DNA from: Photobacterium aquae
GTDB taxonomy: Bacteria > Pseudomonadota > Gammaproteobacteria > Enterobacterales > Vibrionaceae
Direction of reading: 5' to 3'
Length of the DNA: 64,000 bases
Assembly (NCBI RefSeq): GCF_001029445.1
Contig: NZ_LDOT01000002.1
Location: forward strand, 372,001 to 436,000
The notes beneath the pieces are model-generated. The model was not told where the DNA came from, did no database searches, and was given only the letters and a program-made list of their open reading frames with translations. Positions within the stretch are counted from its first letter, which is position 1. Each line of letters opens with the position of its first letter. This document shows, in pieces, positions 18,767-28,101 of this stretch. Position numbers and translations under genes: made by a program.

Positions 18767-19711
18767 TCAAACGTTTTGCTGTTCGAAAATCAGCACTTTC
18801 AAACCACCTTCCGGCTCGATATCAGCAAATTCCGGTGGATTCTCCAAACGCTCTCTATAAACAAGTTGAGGCGCTTCTGCCGCCATCCCGTCAATCAGGA
18901 ATGATGAGGATACACCCGGATCATTCACACATGCCATCACCTGCCCTTCTGCGGTTAGCAACTCAGGCAGACGGCGCAAGATTTTCTGGTAATCTCGAGT
19001 CAGAGCAAAGCTACCTTTCTGGAATGATGGCGGATCGATAATAATCAGATCATAAGGCCCAAGCTTGCGCACCTTGCCCCATGACTTGAACAGTTCGTGG
19101 CCGAGGAAACTCACTTGCTTGAGATCATGCTGGTTAAGGTGATGGTTGTCACGGCCGCGGGACAATGCCGCTTTGGCCATATCCAGGTTCACCACATGTT
19201 CTGCGCCACCCGCAATAGCCGCCACCGAAAAACCACAGGTATAAGCAAAAAGATTGAGTACCCGCTTGCCCTTGGCATGCTGCATCACCCATTCGCGGCC
19301 ATAGCGCATATCAAGGAACAAACCGTTATTTTGCTTACGCCCCAAGTCCAACTTGAACGTCAGGCCGTTTTCCACGATATCTTGATACTCGCGACCTTCA
19401 CCCCACAACAAATCGGTTGGAGCCCCAGGACGGTCTCGGTGCTGGAGCAATAGCGCACGCGCACCAGATGCCTGCCATGATGGCAATGCCGTCAAACGAT
19501 TCAGCATCAGTTCCAACTCAGCCAAGAACGCTTCCGACGGTTCTTTGAACAAGGAAACCAAGACCTGATCGCCCAGCCAGTCTACCGTCAACTGCTCCAG
19601 TCCCGGCCAGCAACGACCACGGCCATGAAAGATACGGCGAGCTTCGTGCGGCGGCGATTGCAGAGCTGCTGTTAAATGTTCTTCAAGAAGAGTAAGTGCA
19701 CTAATTTCCAT
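18767..19711 (-). CDS. Class I SAM-dependent methyltransferase (RlmI/RlmK-like)
   Basis: The 314-residue protein has a C-terminal Rossmann methyltransferase domain: FLDMRYGREWV, SAM-binding LNLFAYTCGFSVAA, acidic loop NLDMAKAALSRG and catalytic IIIDPPSFQKGSF. It belongs to the group related to 23S rRNA methyltransferases RlmI and the RlmK part of RlmKL but has its own N-terminal domain without an obvious PUA motif. A role in rRNA m5C or m7G methylation is plausible, but the target is not defined. It is a single gene with its own terminator. Confidence 0.88.
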   Translation of the reverse strand: MEISALTLLEEHLTAALQSPPHEARRIFHGRGRCWPGLEQLTVDWLGDQVLVSLFKEPSEAFLAELELMLNRLTALPSWQASGARALLLQHRDRPGAPTDLLWGEGREYQDIVENGLTFKLDLGRKQNNGLFLDMRYGREWVMQHAKGKRVLNLFAYTCGFSVAAIAGGAEHVVNLDMAKAALSRGRDNHHLNQHDLKQVSFLGHELFKSWGKVRKLGPYDLIIIDPPSFQKGSFALTRDYQKILRRLPELLTAEGQVMACVNDPGVSSSFLIDGMAAEAPQLVYRERLENPPEFADIEPEGGLKVLIFEQQNV

Positions 19712-19772
19712 AATTCTACTGTGTGGGATAAGTCTACGCTGATAATGATAACAAATTTATCATCCGATATGG

Positions 19773-19985
19773 CTAGGCCACGAGTTTTAGATTTTCTTGT
19801 TCTGGAAGGCGATGGCTGGCCAGATGGACATATTCAGCCTGAAGGTGGAATCCGTGCTGGCGACGGAGGCGTTGCTGTTTGAACAGTTTACGTTGTCGAC
19901 GGAATGACGCCAGCCCCCAAAATCGTGATTTAGATTTCTTCTTTTTTAGTCGCATTCTCAGCGACACAGAGCGGGTAAGGCGCAT
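19773..19985 (-). CDS. Hypothetical small, strongly basic protein
   Basis: An open frame of 70 residues, very rich in Arg, Lys and Gln, starts MRLTRSVSLRMRLKKKKSK. GAGGAAC lies upstream of the ATG. A TATAAT and a 9-bp dyad (19995-20018) precede it on the same strand, which argues that it is expressed. I recognise no family. Basic composition would suit nucleic-acid or ribosome binding, but that is only a guess. It could also be a non-coding leader with a chance open frame. Confidence 0.45.
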   Translation of the reverse strand: MRLTRSVSLRMRLKKKKSKSRFWGLASFRRQRKLFKQQRLRRQHGFHLQAEYVHLASHRLPEQENLKLVA

Positions 19986-19994
19986 TTTGTTCCT

Positions 19995-20026
19995 CGGTCT
20001 AGGGGTTATCCTAGACCGATATTATA
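19995..20026 (-). promoter_or_regulatory. TATAAT box followed by perfect 9-bp dyad
   Basis: CGGTCTAGG at 19995-20003 and CCTAGACCG at 20010-20018 form a perfect inverted repeat with a 6-base spacer. On the minus strand TATAAT lies immediately upstream, so the dyad covers the likely transcription start and leader of the small basic gene. It could be an operator or an RNA hairpin. No matching -35 box is obvious. Confidence 0.5.
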
Positions 20027-20137
20027 AGTGAAGTTGCTATAAGATGATATCTACAGTGGCTAATTTTCAGGCACTCGAAAAGAAAACCTAATAATTAATA
20101 CCATTCCTGTTGAAAACAAATACTAATAGCCATTTTC

Positions 20138-20827
20138 TTATTTTTTGCTCTTTGCCAACGATGGCCAGCTCAATCCCCACGGCTCAGCCCATTCCGCCAA
20201 TGCCAACTGGGTTTCCTCCCGCTGCCACAAGCTACCGTTATCCGGCGGGCAGACAAAGGTTAGCCATTGCCCTTGATAGGGGAAGCGCAATGCATATGCG
20301 TGAAGGTATCCACGATCCGAAGCTTCGCAGCCGTAGATATCATCCCCTGCAATACCCGACCCAACACTTCGCAACGCTACTCTGATCTGATGGGTTTTAC
20401 CCGTATGCGGCTTACACAGAAACAAGCGCCTTCCCTCGCCAGCCGCGGTAGAGAAAAACTGGGTAATGGCAGGGTTTTCACGACTGTTTTCCAGCTTCCA
20501 GCTACTGCGGCGCGAGCGCACCATATCACCAATTACCACACCCTGCTTTTTCTTTGGCTTCTTGGTACCTATCGCAAGATAATATTTTTCAACCTCTCGC
20601 TTGGCAAAATTGCTCGATAACGCAGAAGCCGCCTCGCGGTTACGTCCCAGCAGCAAAATTCCTGATGTCATCTTATCAAGACGATGAATAAGGTACAGTT
20701 TCTCATCCCCTGTCTGGGCCGCCACTGCCGCCAGTAGCGGCTGATCATTGTCATCTTTGTGGACACTGATGCCAGGATGTTTATTAATGATAAGAAAATC
20801 AGAGTGCTGGTGTAGCAAGGTGAACAT
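20138..20827 (-). CDS. RluA-family pseudouridine synthase
   Basis: The 229-residue protein has the RluA catalytic segment LIHRLDKMTSGILLLGRN with the catalytic Asp, then the RNA-binding KPHTGKTHQIRVALRSVGSGIAGDD motif. No S4 domain is present. It matches the short single-domain RluA-like group that modifies rRNA or tRNA uridines; the exact target is not known. The beginning, LLHQHSDFLIINKHPGISVH, is typical. It is flanked by the small basic gene and a transporter on the same strand. Confidence 0.88.
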   Translation of the reverse strand: MFTLLHQHSDFLIINKHPGISVHKDDNDQPLLAAVAAQTGDEKLYLIHRLDKMTSGILLLGRNREAASALSSNFAKREVEKYYLAIGTKKPKKKQGVVIGDMVRSRRSSWKLENSRENPAITQFFSTAAGEGRRLFLCKPHTGKTHQIRVALRSVGSGIAGDDIYGCEASDRGYLHAYALRFPYQGQWLTFVCPPDNGSLWQREETQLALAEWAEPWGLSWPSLAKSKK

Positions 20828-20895
20828 AACGGTACCGTCAAATAATAAAGTCGGCTAATTATATACCCAAGCAGTACCCGAATGCATGACCGACC

Positions 20896-22236
20896 TTATT
20901 TGGCAAAGAAGACGTAAAGCATCAGCAGCGGGCAGACAATTCGCACATAGGCAGGCCATACTCGCCAAAACAAGCCTTGTGCAATGTGCGGATTGCCTTC
21001 TCGCAACTCAGCCAATACCTTGTCGCGATGCCAGACCCAACCCACTAGCAAGGCAAAAACTAAACCCAGTATCGGCTGGGCATACTCGGTCGCGGCCACT
21101 ACGATCAAGTCAAACAAACTACCGAAATTGAAAATAATCAGAACCGACAGCACGCTGATCGCCAAACCGATAATCCACGATGCCACTTTCCGGGTTTGCC
21201 CCAGCTCCTCGACGGCCGCCGCGACAGGCACCTCAAGCAATGAAATCGAGGAGGTAAGCGCCGCTATCACCATCAGGGCAAAAAATATAACCGAAACCAC
21301 ATACCCCGCATTTCCCATCGTCTCAAATGTTGCTGGCAGCACGTCAAACACCAAGGTACCTGAACTGGCCAATTGGCCAGATTCGTTATAAATTTCCACC
21401 CCGTTCTTTTGGGCCACAAACATTGCAGGCAATACCAACAACCCTGCGACAATGGCAATCCCTGTATCGATCATCGCCACCTGAGCCGCCGTTTTCGGTA
21501 AATTTGCCTCTTTTTTCAAATAAGAGCCGTAGACCATCATGGTGCAGACCCCGAGCGAAAGCGAAAAGAAGGCTTGCCCCATGGCGCTATGAATTAACGA
21601 TGCGTCTATCTGGCTAAAATCAGGCACCAAAAACAAATGCAGGCCATCACTCGCCCCTTCTTGGGTAAAGATGTAACCAATCAAGATCACAAACAGTAGC
21701 ACCAACACTGGCATCAACCGACTTGACCACCGTTCAATACCCTCTGCCACCCCATTTTTCACCACGTAAATCGTTGCTAGCATAAACGCGGCCATCAGCA
21801 GCAAATTGCGTCCTACCGAAAATGTCTCCAACCACACTGCGACATTATCCATTCCCAGCATGACCAACAGCGGGCTGACGAAAAAACCCACCAGCCATCC
21901 CGCCAATATGGCGTAGAAACTAAGAATACATGACGCCGCAATCAGGCCGACCATTGCCAGCACAGAGCCTATATTCTTAGCTGCATCCGGCAGTATGGCC
22001 TGTAAAGACCGGATAGGATTCGCCTGTCCATAGCGGCCAATAGTCAGCTCTGCCACCAGTAATGGGTAGGCAAGAACAACGACCATAAGGATATATACCA
22101 ACAAAAATGCGCCGCCGCCGTTACTCGCAGCTTGAGTCGGAAAACCCCAAATATTTCCCAATCCAACCGCAGAACCTGCTGCGGCTAAGATAAAACCCAT
22201 CCTCGAACTAAACTGCGCCCTAGATGCACTTGCCAT
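20896..22236 (-). CDS. Sodium-dependent transporter, neurotransmitter:sodium symporter (SNF) family
   Basis: The 446-residue protein begins with the NSS signature RMGFILAAAGSAVGLGNIWGFP, where helix 1 unwinds around sodium and substrate. About eleven or twelve hydrophobic segments follow. Bacterial members import amino acids with sodium; the substrate here is unknown. I looked for a glycine riboswitch upstream, since some Vibrio relatives have one, and did not find one. The single-gene unit ends close to the RluA-like gene. Confidence 0.92.
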   Translation of the reverse strand: MASASRAQFSSRMGFILAAAGSAVGLGNIWGFPTQAASNGGGAFLLVYILMVVVLAYPLLVAELTIGRYGQANPIRSLQAILPDAAKNIGSVLAMVGLIAASCILSFYAILAGWLVGFFVSPLLVMLGMDNVAVWLETFSVGRNLLLMAAFMLATIYVVKNGVAEGIERWSSRLMPVLVLLFVILIGYIFTQEGASDGLHLFLVPDFSQIDASLIHSAMGQAFFSLSLGVCTMMVYGSYLKKEANLPKTAAQVAMIDTGIAIVAGLLVLPAMFVAQKNGVEIYNESGQLASSGTLVFDVLPATFETMGNAGYVVSVIFFALMVIAALTSSISLLEVPVAAAVEELGQTRKVASWIIGLAISVLSVLIIFNFGSLFDLIVVAATEYAQPILGLVFALLVGWVWHRDKVLAELREGNPHIAQGLFWRVWPAYVRIVCPLLMLYVFFAK

Positions 22237-22590
22237 ACGACTACTCTTTATTATGTTTTGATTGATAGGGTGTCTGACGTTCCCTGTAACGTGCGACTGT
22301 AAAAATAGTAGTACAAAAGTACTTTATTTATTCACAACAACCATATTGGCAAGCAAACTCGCTTGTGGTGGAGAGGGTAAAAGCAACAGTATGCTTTTGA
22401 CGTATCGGTCTGATTTTGCACAAAAACAAACCACAAGGCGCACAAAACAGTCCATTGCGATAGATTTTTATCACAAATGTGAATATGGGTATTAGCACAT
22501 CCCAATGAAATGACTGTATTTTAGTTTCTGAAATTTCACTGGTATTCCCACTATTTCAATGCAAAATAGAACACAATTACGGTTAACTTA
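22237..22590. other. Divergent intergenic region, nothing definite
   Basis: This 354-bp AT-rich gap lies between the divergent symporter and cardiolipin synthase genes and must hold both promoters. I see a small dyad, AGTAC-AAAA-GTACT, near 22308, but no recognised riboswitch, RNA gene or convincing open frame. Confidence 0.4.
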
Positions 22591-22599
22591 TTGAGCAAA

Positions 22600-24060
22600 A
22601 TGGAACAGTTTTACCAGATCCTTGCTTGGGCAAGCGTCTTTCTTTACTGGCTGACAATTGCAGTTGTCACCGTACGGGTTGTCTTCAAACGGCGGGTCGT
22701 CGGGGTATCGCTTGCATGGCTGATGATAATCTACATCATCCCGGTTGGTGGCGTTATCGCCTACTTTATGTTCGGCGAGCTCAACCTTGGCAAAAAACGG
22801 GCTGAACGTGCCCGAGATATGTTCCAGCCCTTTGAGGACTGGTTCCAACGCCTCAACGACTGCCCAGTTCACCAACCTGAATTATTGAACGACCACTCTC
22901 GCCCACTGAACGACCTGTGCGAAAACCGGCTGAGGATCCCTGCCCTAAGCGGCAACACCCTGTCCCTGCAAGACGCTCCGCATACGATCCTGCGATCGCT
23001 CGTTGAAGACATCAACAGCGCAGAGCATATGATACATATGGAGTTCTATATCTGGCATCCAGGCGGAATGGCCGACGAAGTCGCTTCAGCATTAATCTTG
23101 GCGGCCAAACGCGGCGTAAAAGTCCGAGTGTTGCTTGATGCGGCAGGCAGCATGCGTTTCTTCCGCTCACACTGGCCAAAAATGATGCGCCATGCGGGTA
23201 TCGAGCTCATCGAAGCATTGGCCGTCTCCCCGCTTCGCTTATTCCTGCGCCGTATGGACCTACGCCTGCACCGTAAGATCGTGGTGATTGACGAACGCAT
23301 TGCCTATACCGGCTCAATGAACCTGGTTGACCCGGCCTTTTTCAAAACCGATGCGGGCGTCGGCCAGTGGATTGACGTCATGGTTCGGGTTACCGGCCCT
23401 ACCGTCTCCGTCTTGCACGGCATCCAGTCATGGGATTGGGAGGTCGAAACAGGCCAGCGCTTTTTACCAAGCTTACCCGAATGCCGTTTGCCAAACACCG
23501 AAGATGATAGTATCGACATGGTTCAGGTCATCCCTTCTGGCCCCGGAATGCCCGATGAAATCATCCATCAGGTACTGCTACTAAGCATCTACCAAGCCAA
23601 AGAGAGCGTGGTGATCACCACCCCTTATTTCATCCCGAGTGAAAACCTGCTTCATGCGATGAAAGGGGCGGCCCAGCGTGGCGTATCGGTCGATATTATC
23701 ATCCCGGACAAGAACGACTCGCTGATGGTTGAATGGGCCAGCCGATCTTTCTTTACCGAGCTATTGACTGCTGGCGTAAAAATACACCGCTTCCATGGCG
23801 GTCTGCTCCATACCAAATCCGTTGTCATCGACAAAACCCACTGCCTGATTGGCACCGTGAACTTGGATATGCGCAGCTTATGGCTAAACTTCGAGGTTAC
23901 TCTGGCGGTCGACAACGAAGAATTCACCCGCCAGTTAAGCTGGCTACAACAGGAATACATCAAAAACTCCAGCCAAGTCGATCCCAAAACATGGCAGCAA
24001 CGGCATATTACCAATAAGCTGTTCGAACAATTTTTCTACATGTTCAGCCCGTTGCTATAA
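22600..24060 (+). CDS. cls: Cardiolipin synthase A (phospholipase D superfamily)
   Basis: Two N-terminal transmembrane helices (about residues 5-27 and 35-57) are followed by two phospholipase D HKD motifs: HRKIVVIDERIAYTGSMN and HTKSVVIDKTHCLIGTVN. It joins two phosphatidylglycerol molecules to form cardiolipin at the inner membrane. The length and the ending FYMFSPLL closely match E. coli ClsA. ATG at 22600 is chosen; an in-frame TTG nine bases upstream is possible. A perfect terminator follows. Confidence 0.95.
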   Translation: MEQFYQILAWASVFLYWLTIAVVTVRVVFKRRVVGVSLAWLMIIYIIPVGGVIAYFMFGELNLGKKRAERARDMFQPFEDWFQRLNDCPVHQPELLNDHSRPLNDLCENRLRIPALSGNTLSLQDAPHTILRSLVEDINSAEHMIHMEFYIWHPGGMADEVASALILAAKRGVKVRVLLDAAGSMRFFRSHWPKMMRHAGIELIEALAVSPLRLFLRRMDLRLHRKIVVIDERIAYTGSMNLVDPAFFKTDAGVGQWIDVMVRVTGPTVSVLHGIQSWDWEVETGQRFLPSLPECRLPNTEDDSIDMVQVIPSGPGMPDEIIHQVLLLSIYQAKESVVITTPYFIPSENLLHAMKGAAQRGVSVDIIIPDKNDSLMVEWASRSFFTELLTAGVKIHRFHGGLLHTKSVVIDKTHCLIGTVNLDMRSLWLNFEVTLAVDNEEFTRQLSWLQQEYIKNSSQVDPKTWQQRHITNKLFEQFFYMFSPLL

Positions 24061-24095
24061 AAAAAAACGGTTGGCGTAAAGCCAACCGTTTTTAT
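24061..24095 (+). terminator. Terminator between cls and phoD-like gene
   Basis: AAACGGTTGGC / GCCAACCGTTT with a GTAAA loop and flanking A and T tracts; it can act on both convergent genes. Confidence 0.92.
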
Positions 24096-24103
24096 CTCAG
24101 GAA

Positions 24104-25867
24104 TCAATCATCCCAGCTATCATCGAAATCGAAGATGTCGTCCCAATCAGGACCTTCCGCTTCTTCGATATCCAGCTCTAGGGCATCTTCGCTCGTCGCT
24201 CGGGTAATCGGCAGCACCTTGTAATCACGCGACAAAATCCGATCAACGAAAATCCAATCACAGTCGATTTCATCATGGGTGAATGTCACCGCCATGAAGC
24301 CACGGTCAACAATATTGGCCCACTTCAGATCTTTGACCAACTCGGGGAACAACTTTTGCAGCTCGCGCATCAGTACCGGAGGCAATGGCAGATAATGCTC
24401 GATACCCGGAGAACCAACTGACGAGGCCGCAAATTCGATACCACAAGTATTGTCATACTTATTGACCAGCTCGCCTGCCCATGCATTGTGAGTATCACCG
24501 GCAAAGCTTACAAATGACTTGCCGTATTTCTCCATCTGGCGGTACACCCAGTCACGGTCACGCGGATAACCGTCCCATGCATCAAGGTTGTACGGCGACT
24601 TGAGGAAACTCGGATTACGGGCAGCCTCCATGATCAGGTTGCCGTCATATGCGCTACGGGTACGGTGAGCCTCTTTGGCTCCCATAATCGCCAGCAACAG
24701 GTTAAACGGCACTTCCATTTTGGTCATCAGTACCTGCTGACCCAATGCCGTCCAGCGGGTATGGTGGTTTTGCAGCTCACTGGCAATCCACTGCTTCTGC
24801 TTTTTGCCAAGCAGTTGATGCTCCGGCGCATAAAGGTCTTTTTGCAGTTGATCGTAAGCAGCCTGCGGATCGCTGACACTGTAATTGCCGTAATCCAGTT
24901 GTTCGGTACGGCCTGTCACTCGGGTATCCAGCATCAGCAAGTGGACAAGATCGCCGTACACGAAGCTACGGTAAATCTCGCCATCCGCGACCATGTTGTC
25001 ACGAATTGGCAGCCACTCGTGAAATGCCTGCACAGCAGCCTTACGACGGGCATGGAAATCGCCGTCTTGCGGCTGATGGTTGAATGCACCATCCTTCCAT
25101 GTATTGTCAGCAATTTCATGGTCATCCCAAATATGGATAAACGGCATGCTGGCATGCAGAGCCTGCAAATCTGCATCTGAACGGTACTGAGCATAACGCT
25201 TGCGGTAATCAGCCAGCGTAATGCACTCGTGGGCCGGTGAAGGCACACGGTCAAGCTCAATGGCATGATCCGATGCATACTCACCCATGCCATACTCGTA
25301 GATGTAATCACCGATATGCAGCAATGCATCAAACGGCTTGCGATCGTGCTGGCGGATAATTTCGCGGTAGACGTTGAAATACCCCGCCGGATGGTTAGCA
25401 CAAGTCGCAATCGCAAAGCGAACCTGTTCAACATTACGCTCAGGCAATGTGCGAGTAATACCGGCTGCCGATACAATCACACCGACGGCAAAGCGGTAGT
25501 AATACTGTTTGTCGGCTTTCAGGCCATCGGCATCGATTTTGACAATATAGTCATTGTCTTTGCTTGCCTGCGCCTCTCCAGCCGCAACAATACGAGCAAA
25601 ATCCTTGCGGGTGGACACTTCCCAACGCAGAGTTACCGAATCCAATGCCAATGAGGCATCAGGCACGAAACGAGTCCACAAAATCACACGATCGGCAAGT
25701 GGGTCACCACTCGCGACACCGTGAGTGAAACTGCCGTATACCGGCATTGCGTCAGCTGAAACTAAACTATTCTCAAGCGTTTTGTCTGCTTGACCAGCCA
25801 AAGCACTGGATACCATCCCAGCACCAGAACCAATCGTCAGGCAACGAATAAAATCACGTCTTTTCAT
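24104..25867 (-). CDS. phoD: PhoD-type alkaline phosphatase / phosphodiesterase
   Basis: The precursor starts MKRRDFIRCLTIGSGAG, a twin-arginine (Tat) signal motif, and continues with the PhoD phosphatase domain: IATCANHPAGYFNVYR, LLHIGDYIYEYG, HIWDDHEIADNTW and the Asn/His region VSFAGDTHNAWAGE. Such enzymes hydrolyse phosphate esters outside the cytoplasm using calcium and iron. The ATG at 25867 is preferred to an in-frame start 60 bases upstream because it gives the signal peptide directly. The acidic C-terminal tail (many Asp/Glu) is notable. No clear Pho box is visible upstream. Confidence 0.9.
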   Translation of the reverse strand: MKRRDFIRCLTIGSGAGMVSSALAGQADKTLENSLVSADAMPVYGSFTHGVASGDPLADRVILWTRFVPDASLALDSVTLRWEVSTRKDFARIVAAGEAQASKDNDYIVKIDADGLKADKQYYYRFAVGVIVSAAGITRTLPERNVEQVRFAIATCANHPAGYFNVYREIIRQHDRKPFDALLHIGDYIYEYGMGEYASDHAIELDRVPSPAHECITLADYRKRYAQYRSDADLQALHASMPFIHIWDDHEIADNTWKDGAFNHQPQDGDFHARRKAAVQAFHEWLPIRDNMVADGEIYRSFVYGDLVHLLMLDTRVTGRTEQLDYGNYSVSDPQAAYDQLQKDLYAPEHQLLGKKQKQWIASELQNHHTRWTALGQQVLMTKMEVPFNLLLAIMGAKEAHRTRSAYDGNLIMEAARNPSFLKSPYNLDAWDGYPRDRDWVYRQMEKYGKSFVSFAGDTHNAWAGELVNKYDNTCGIEFAASSVGSPGIEHYLPLPPVLMRELQKLFPELVKDLKWANIVDRGFMAVTFTHDEIDCDWIFVDRILSRDYKVLPITRATSEDALELDIEEAEGPDWDDIFDFDDSWDD

Positions 25868-26374
25868 TGTTTTTAGTGTTATATCAAACGGGATGCGGAG
25901 TATTGAGAAAAGATCGTCTGCCATCAATCACGCAGAAACATTTTGTTACACCCATTGCGTTCGATGATACTCCAAAAGCATTCTTTGGCATCGAGCGCAC
26001 ACTGTTGTTCGTCTTCTGTGAAGAATATTTAACGGATGACTGGCATCTATTAATGCGATAGAGCCTGATTTATATACTATTCATAGATACGCACTAACGT
26101 GCACTTAATATGAGATCTCCTATCCAACTATCTGTACATATTCAAAAAATACATTACGTAATTTATTCACAAAAGCGCCTCCCCCTGCCAGCTGATGCTG
26201 GCCTACGACAACACTATAACGACAAGAAAATGACGATTGCTGACATACACACGACATAACCCCATGAATTAAAAGAAATCATAAACATATATTTAAATGA
26301 CTAATTTTGTCTTCGTTTAGCCATATTGTGCTATTTATCATCTACACTATTAATGATATTCCCTGAAGGTAGTT
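25868..26374. other. Divergent intergenic region, 507 bp
   Basis: This AT-rich gap separates the phoD-like gene and the sensor/diguanylate cyclase pair. I see no open frame with a ribosome site, no recognised RNA and no strong repeat; promoters for both sides are presumably here. Confidence 0.4.
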
Positions 26375-26905
26375 ATGAGCATGGCGTATTTTCATCAGGC
26401 AGTTCGAGATAGAATCAGGACTGTGCTAATCACATTACCCTTATTTTTCAACCTATTGTGGTTATCCGCAGATGTGATGGCAGACAGCTTTCCACCCCCT
26501 CTTATCCTGCAAGGGGTATCCTCTACGGGAGAACACATCAAGCTCGAACTAAGCCGCAACGAACTCGAACAGCTGCCACAGAACAAAATCACAACGCCCC
26601 TACCGTGGATCCCCCAGCCAAGCACCTTCAAAGGTGTACGCTTGCAAACGTTACTGGATCATTTCCACCTCTCTGGCCAGCGGTTCACCCTATCAGCCCT
26701 CAATGACTATTCCGTCACTTTGTCTCGTCATTACATAGACAAATATGATCCCCTACTGGCCATCACGCAGGATGGTCACTACATGAAGGTCAGAGACTAC
26801 GGCCCATACTGGCTAGTGATGTCGATACACGACCACCCTGAAGTCGCCGAACACCACCACCTAGCAAAAATGATCTGGCAGTTAACAACCATTGAAGCCC
26901 ATTGA
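26375..26905 (+). CDS. Periplasmic protein with oxidoreductase molybdopterin-binding-like fold
   Basis: The 176-residue protein has an N-terminal signal or anchor (about residues 15-36), then LILQGVSSTGEHIKLELSRNELEQLPQ and FKGVRLQTLLDHF, a pattern seen in small proteins with the sulfite-oxidase-like domain but no cofactor Cys. It is probably exported and binds a ligand rather than acting as an enzyme. It ends 19 bases before a diguanylate cyclase gene, so it is likely its periplasmic input partner. AAGG precedes the ATG. Confidence 0.65.
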   Translation: MSMAYFHQAVRDRIRTVLITLPLFFNLLWLSADVMADSFPPPLILQGVSSTGEHIKLELSRNELEQLPQNKITTPLPWIPQPSTFKGVRLQTLLDHFHLSGQRFTLSALNDYSVTLSRHYIDKYDPLLAITQDGHYMKVRDYGPYWLVMSIHDHPEVAEHHHLAKMIWQLTTIEAH

Positions 26906-26924
26906 GCACCGTTGACGTAGCGTA

Positions 26925-28040
26925 GTGATGACCAAAAAAAATAAAACAATCCGATTGTGTTTAATCTTCCTTATCCCCCTTTTGATCCTTAGTATTCTGG
27001 TTGCTGTTGGTGCCCTGAAACGCAATTCAGATATCATCAACCAAAGCCAAAACGAAACCGCTTGGTATGTCATGCAACTCACCAAAGAGTTTGCCGAGTT
27101 CAATTACCAACTAAAGAGCTACCAAGCAGGAAGCAGCGATCACAATGACGTTATGCTCCAGTACGAAATCCTCTGGAGCCGGTTTAAGACAATCCTGAAC
27201 AATTCAATGATTGTGCACCTCAATCATCATAGTGGGGTAATACAGGAAATAAGCATTCAATTTGAAAACTTAAAAGGAATGGAATCACAACTGATGCAGC
27301 GTCCAAACGGCAAACAAATTACGCCGTTGCTGTCATTTAGCCGAAATAACTACGATGAACTGACCCTATTTCTGCACCATAAATTCCGCCTAACCAACAG
27401 TGATCTTGCCGCTGCAATCAAAGCAACGACAACCATGAAGTACCTGATCAACTATATGCTGATCATTGCCCTCCTGCTTGGCGCCACCCTGTTTATTACC
27501 TTGCTACGAGAGTCGCGCAATCTCCATCGCCTTGCGATGTACGATGGCCTAACCCAAATTCACAATCGTTTTTGGCTAAACCAGAAATTAGATGAATTGG
27601 CTAAGGCCAATCATGCTTTTCGCTTTTACCTGATTGATCTTGATGAATTCAAAAACATCAACGACACCCTTGGCCACCAAGCGGGTGATGATCTCTTGAT
27701 TACCATCGCCAAACGCCTGAAAAAACTCATTCCTCAAGGCTGTGAAGTGGCAAGACTGGGAGGTGATGAATTTGCCGTTATCGAGAAATTGCCGGCGGAA
27801 GTGCGCCAGCCTATAGACCAGCAAATTTTATCTCTGCTTGCAGAACCGGCTATCTATGCCGATCAACCACGCCAAATCTCAGCCAGTATCGGTTGTAGCG
27901 AGTACCCCAAGGATGCCAAGACGATATCAACGCTACTTCAATTGGCCGATTTCGCTATGTACGAAGTAAAACAACAAGGCAAAAATGGACTGAAAATCTA
28001 TACCCCTACCGCACCGTCTTACCGAATAGCTGAGGAGTAA
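26925..28040 (+). CDS. Membrane diguanylate cyclase (GGDEF domain)
   Basis: The 371-residue protein has transmembrane helices near residues 8-27 and 170-192, which enclose a periplasmic sensor region of about 140 residues. A cytoplasmic GGDEF domain follows, with the intact motif GGDEF at residues 279-283 and substrate-side motif DEFKNINDTLGHQAGD. It should make cyclic di-GMP. No RxxD inhibitory site is seen at the usual place before GGDEF. Pairing with the upstream periplasmic protein suggests signal input from outside the cytoplasm. A terminator follows. Confidence 0.92.
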   Translation: MMTKKNKTIRLCLIFLIPLLILSILVAVGALKRNSDIINQSQNETAWYVMQLTKEFAEFNYQLKSYQAGSSDHNDVMLQYEILWSRFKTILNNSMIVHLNHHSGVIQEISIQFENLKGMESQLMQRPNGKQITPLLSFSRNNYDELTLFLHHKFRLTNSDLAAAIKATTTMKYLINYMLIIALLLGATLFITLLRESRNLHRLAMYDGLTQIHNRFWLNQKLDELAKANHAFRFYLIDLDEFKNINDTLGHQAGDDLLITIAKRLKKLIPQGCEVARLGGDEFAVIEKLPAEVRQPIDQQILSLLAEPAIYADQPRQISASIGCSEYPKDAKTISTLLQLADFAMYEVKQQGKNGLKIYTPTAPSYRIAEE

Positions 28041-28044
28041 AAAC

Positions 28045-28078
28045 GAAAAAGCGGCCAACAAAGTGGCCGCTTTTCATT
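28045..28078 (+). terminator. Terminator between diguanylate cyclase and alcohol dehydrogenase
   Basis: AAAAGCGGCCA / TGGCCGCTTTT is an 11-bp stem with a 6-base loop between two convergent genes, usable in both directions. Confidence 0.92.
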
Positions 28079-28101
28079 TTTATTCCGCGATGGCTGCTAT
28101 G

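Noticed and set aside
22237..22590. Possible glycine riboswitch upstream of the sodium symporter
   Set aside because: I looked for the conserved GGAGAG...ACCG blocks in tandem and found only a single GGAGAG-like string with no matching partner blocks.
25868..26000. Possible Pho box upstream of the phoD-like gene
   Set aside because: GTGTAACAAAATGTTTC is only weakly similar to the CTGTCAT-type direct repeat, so not called.
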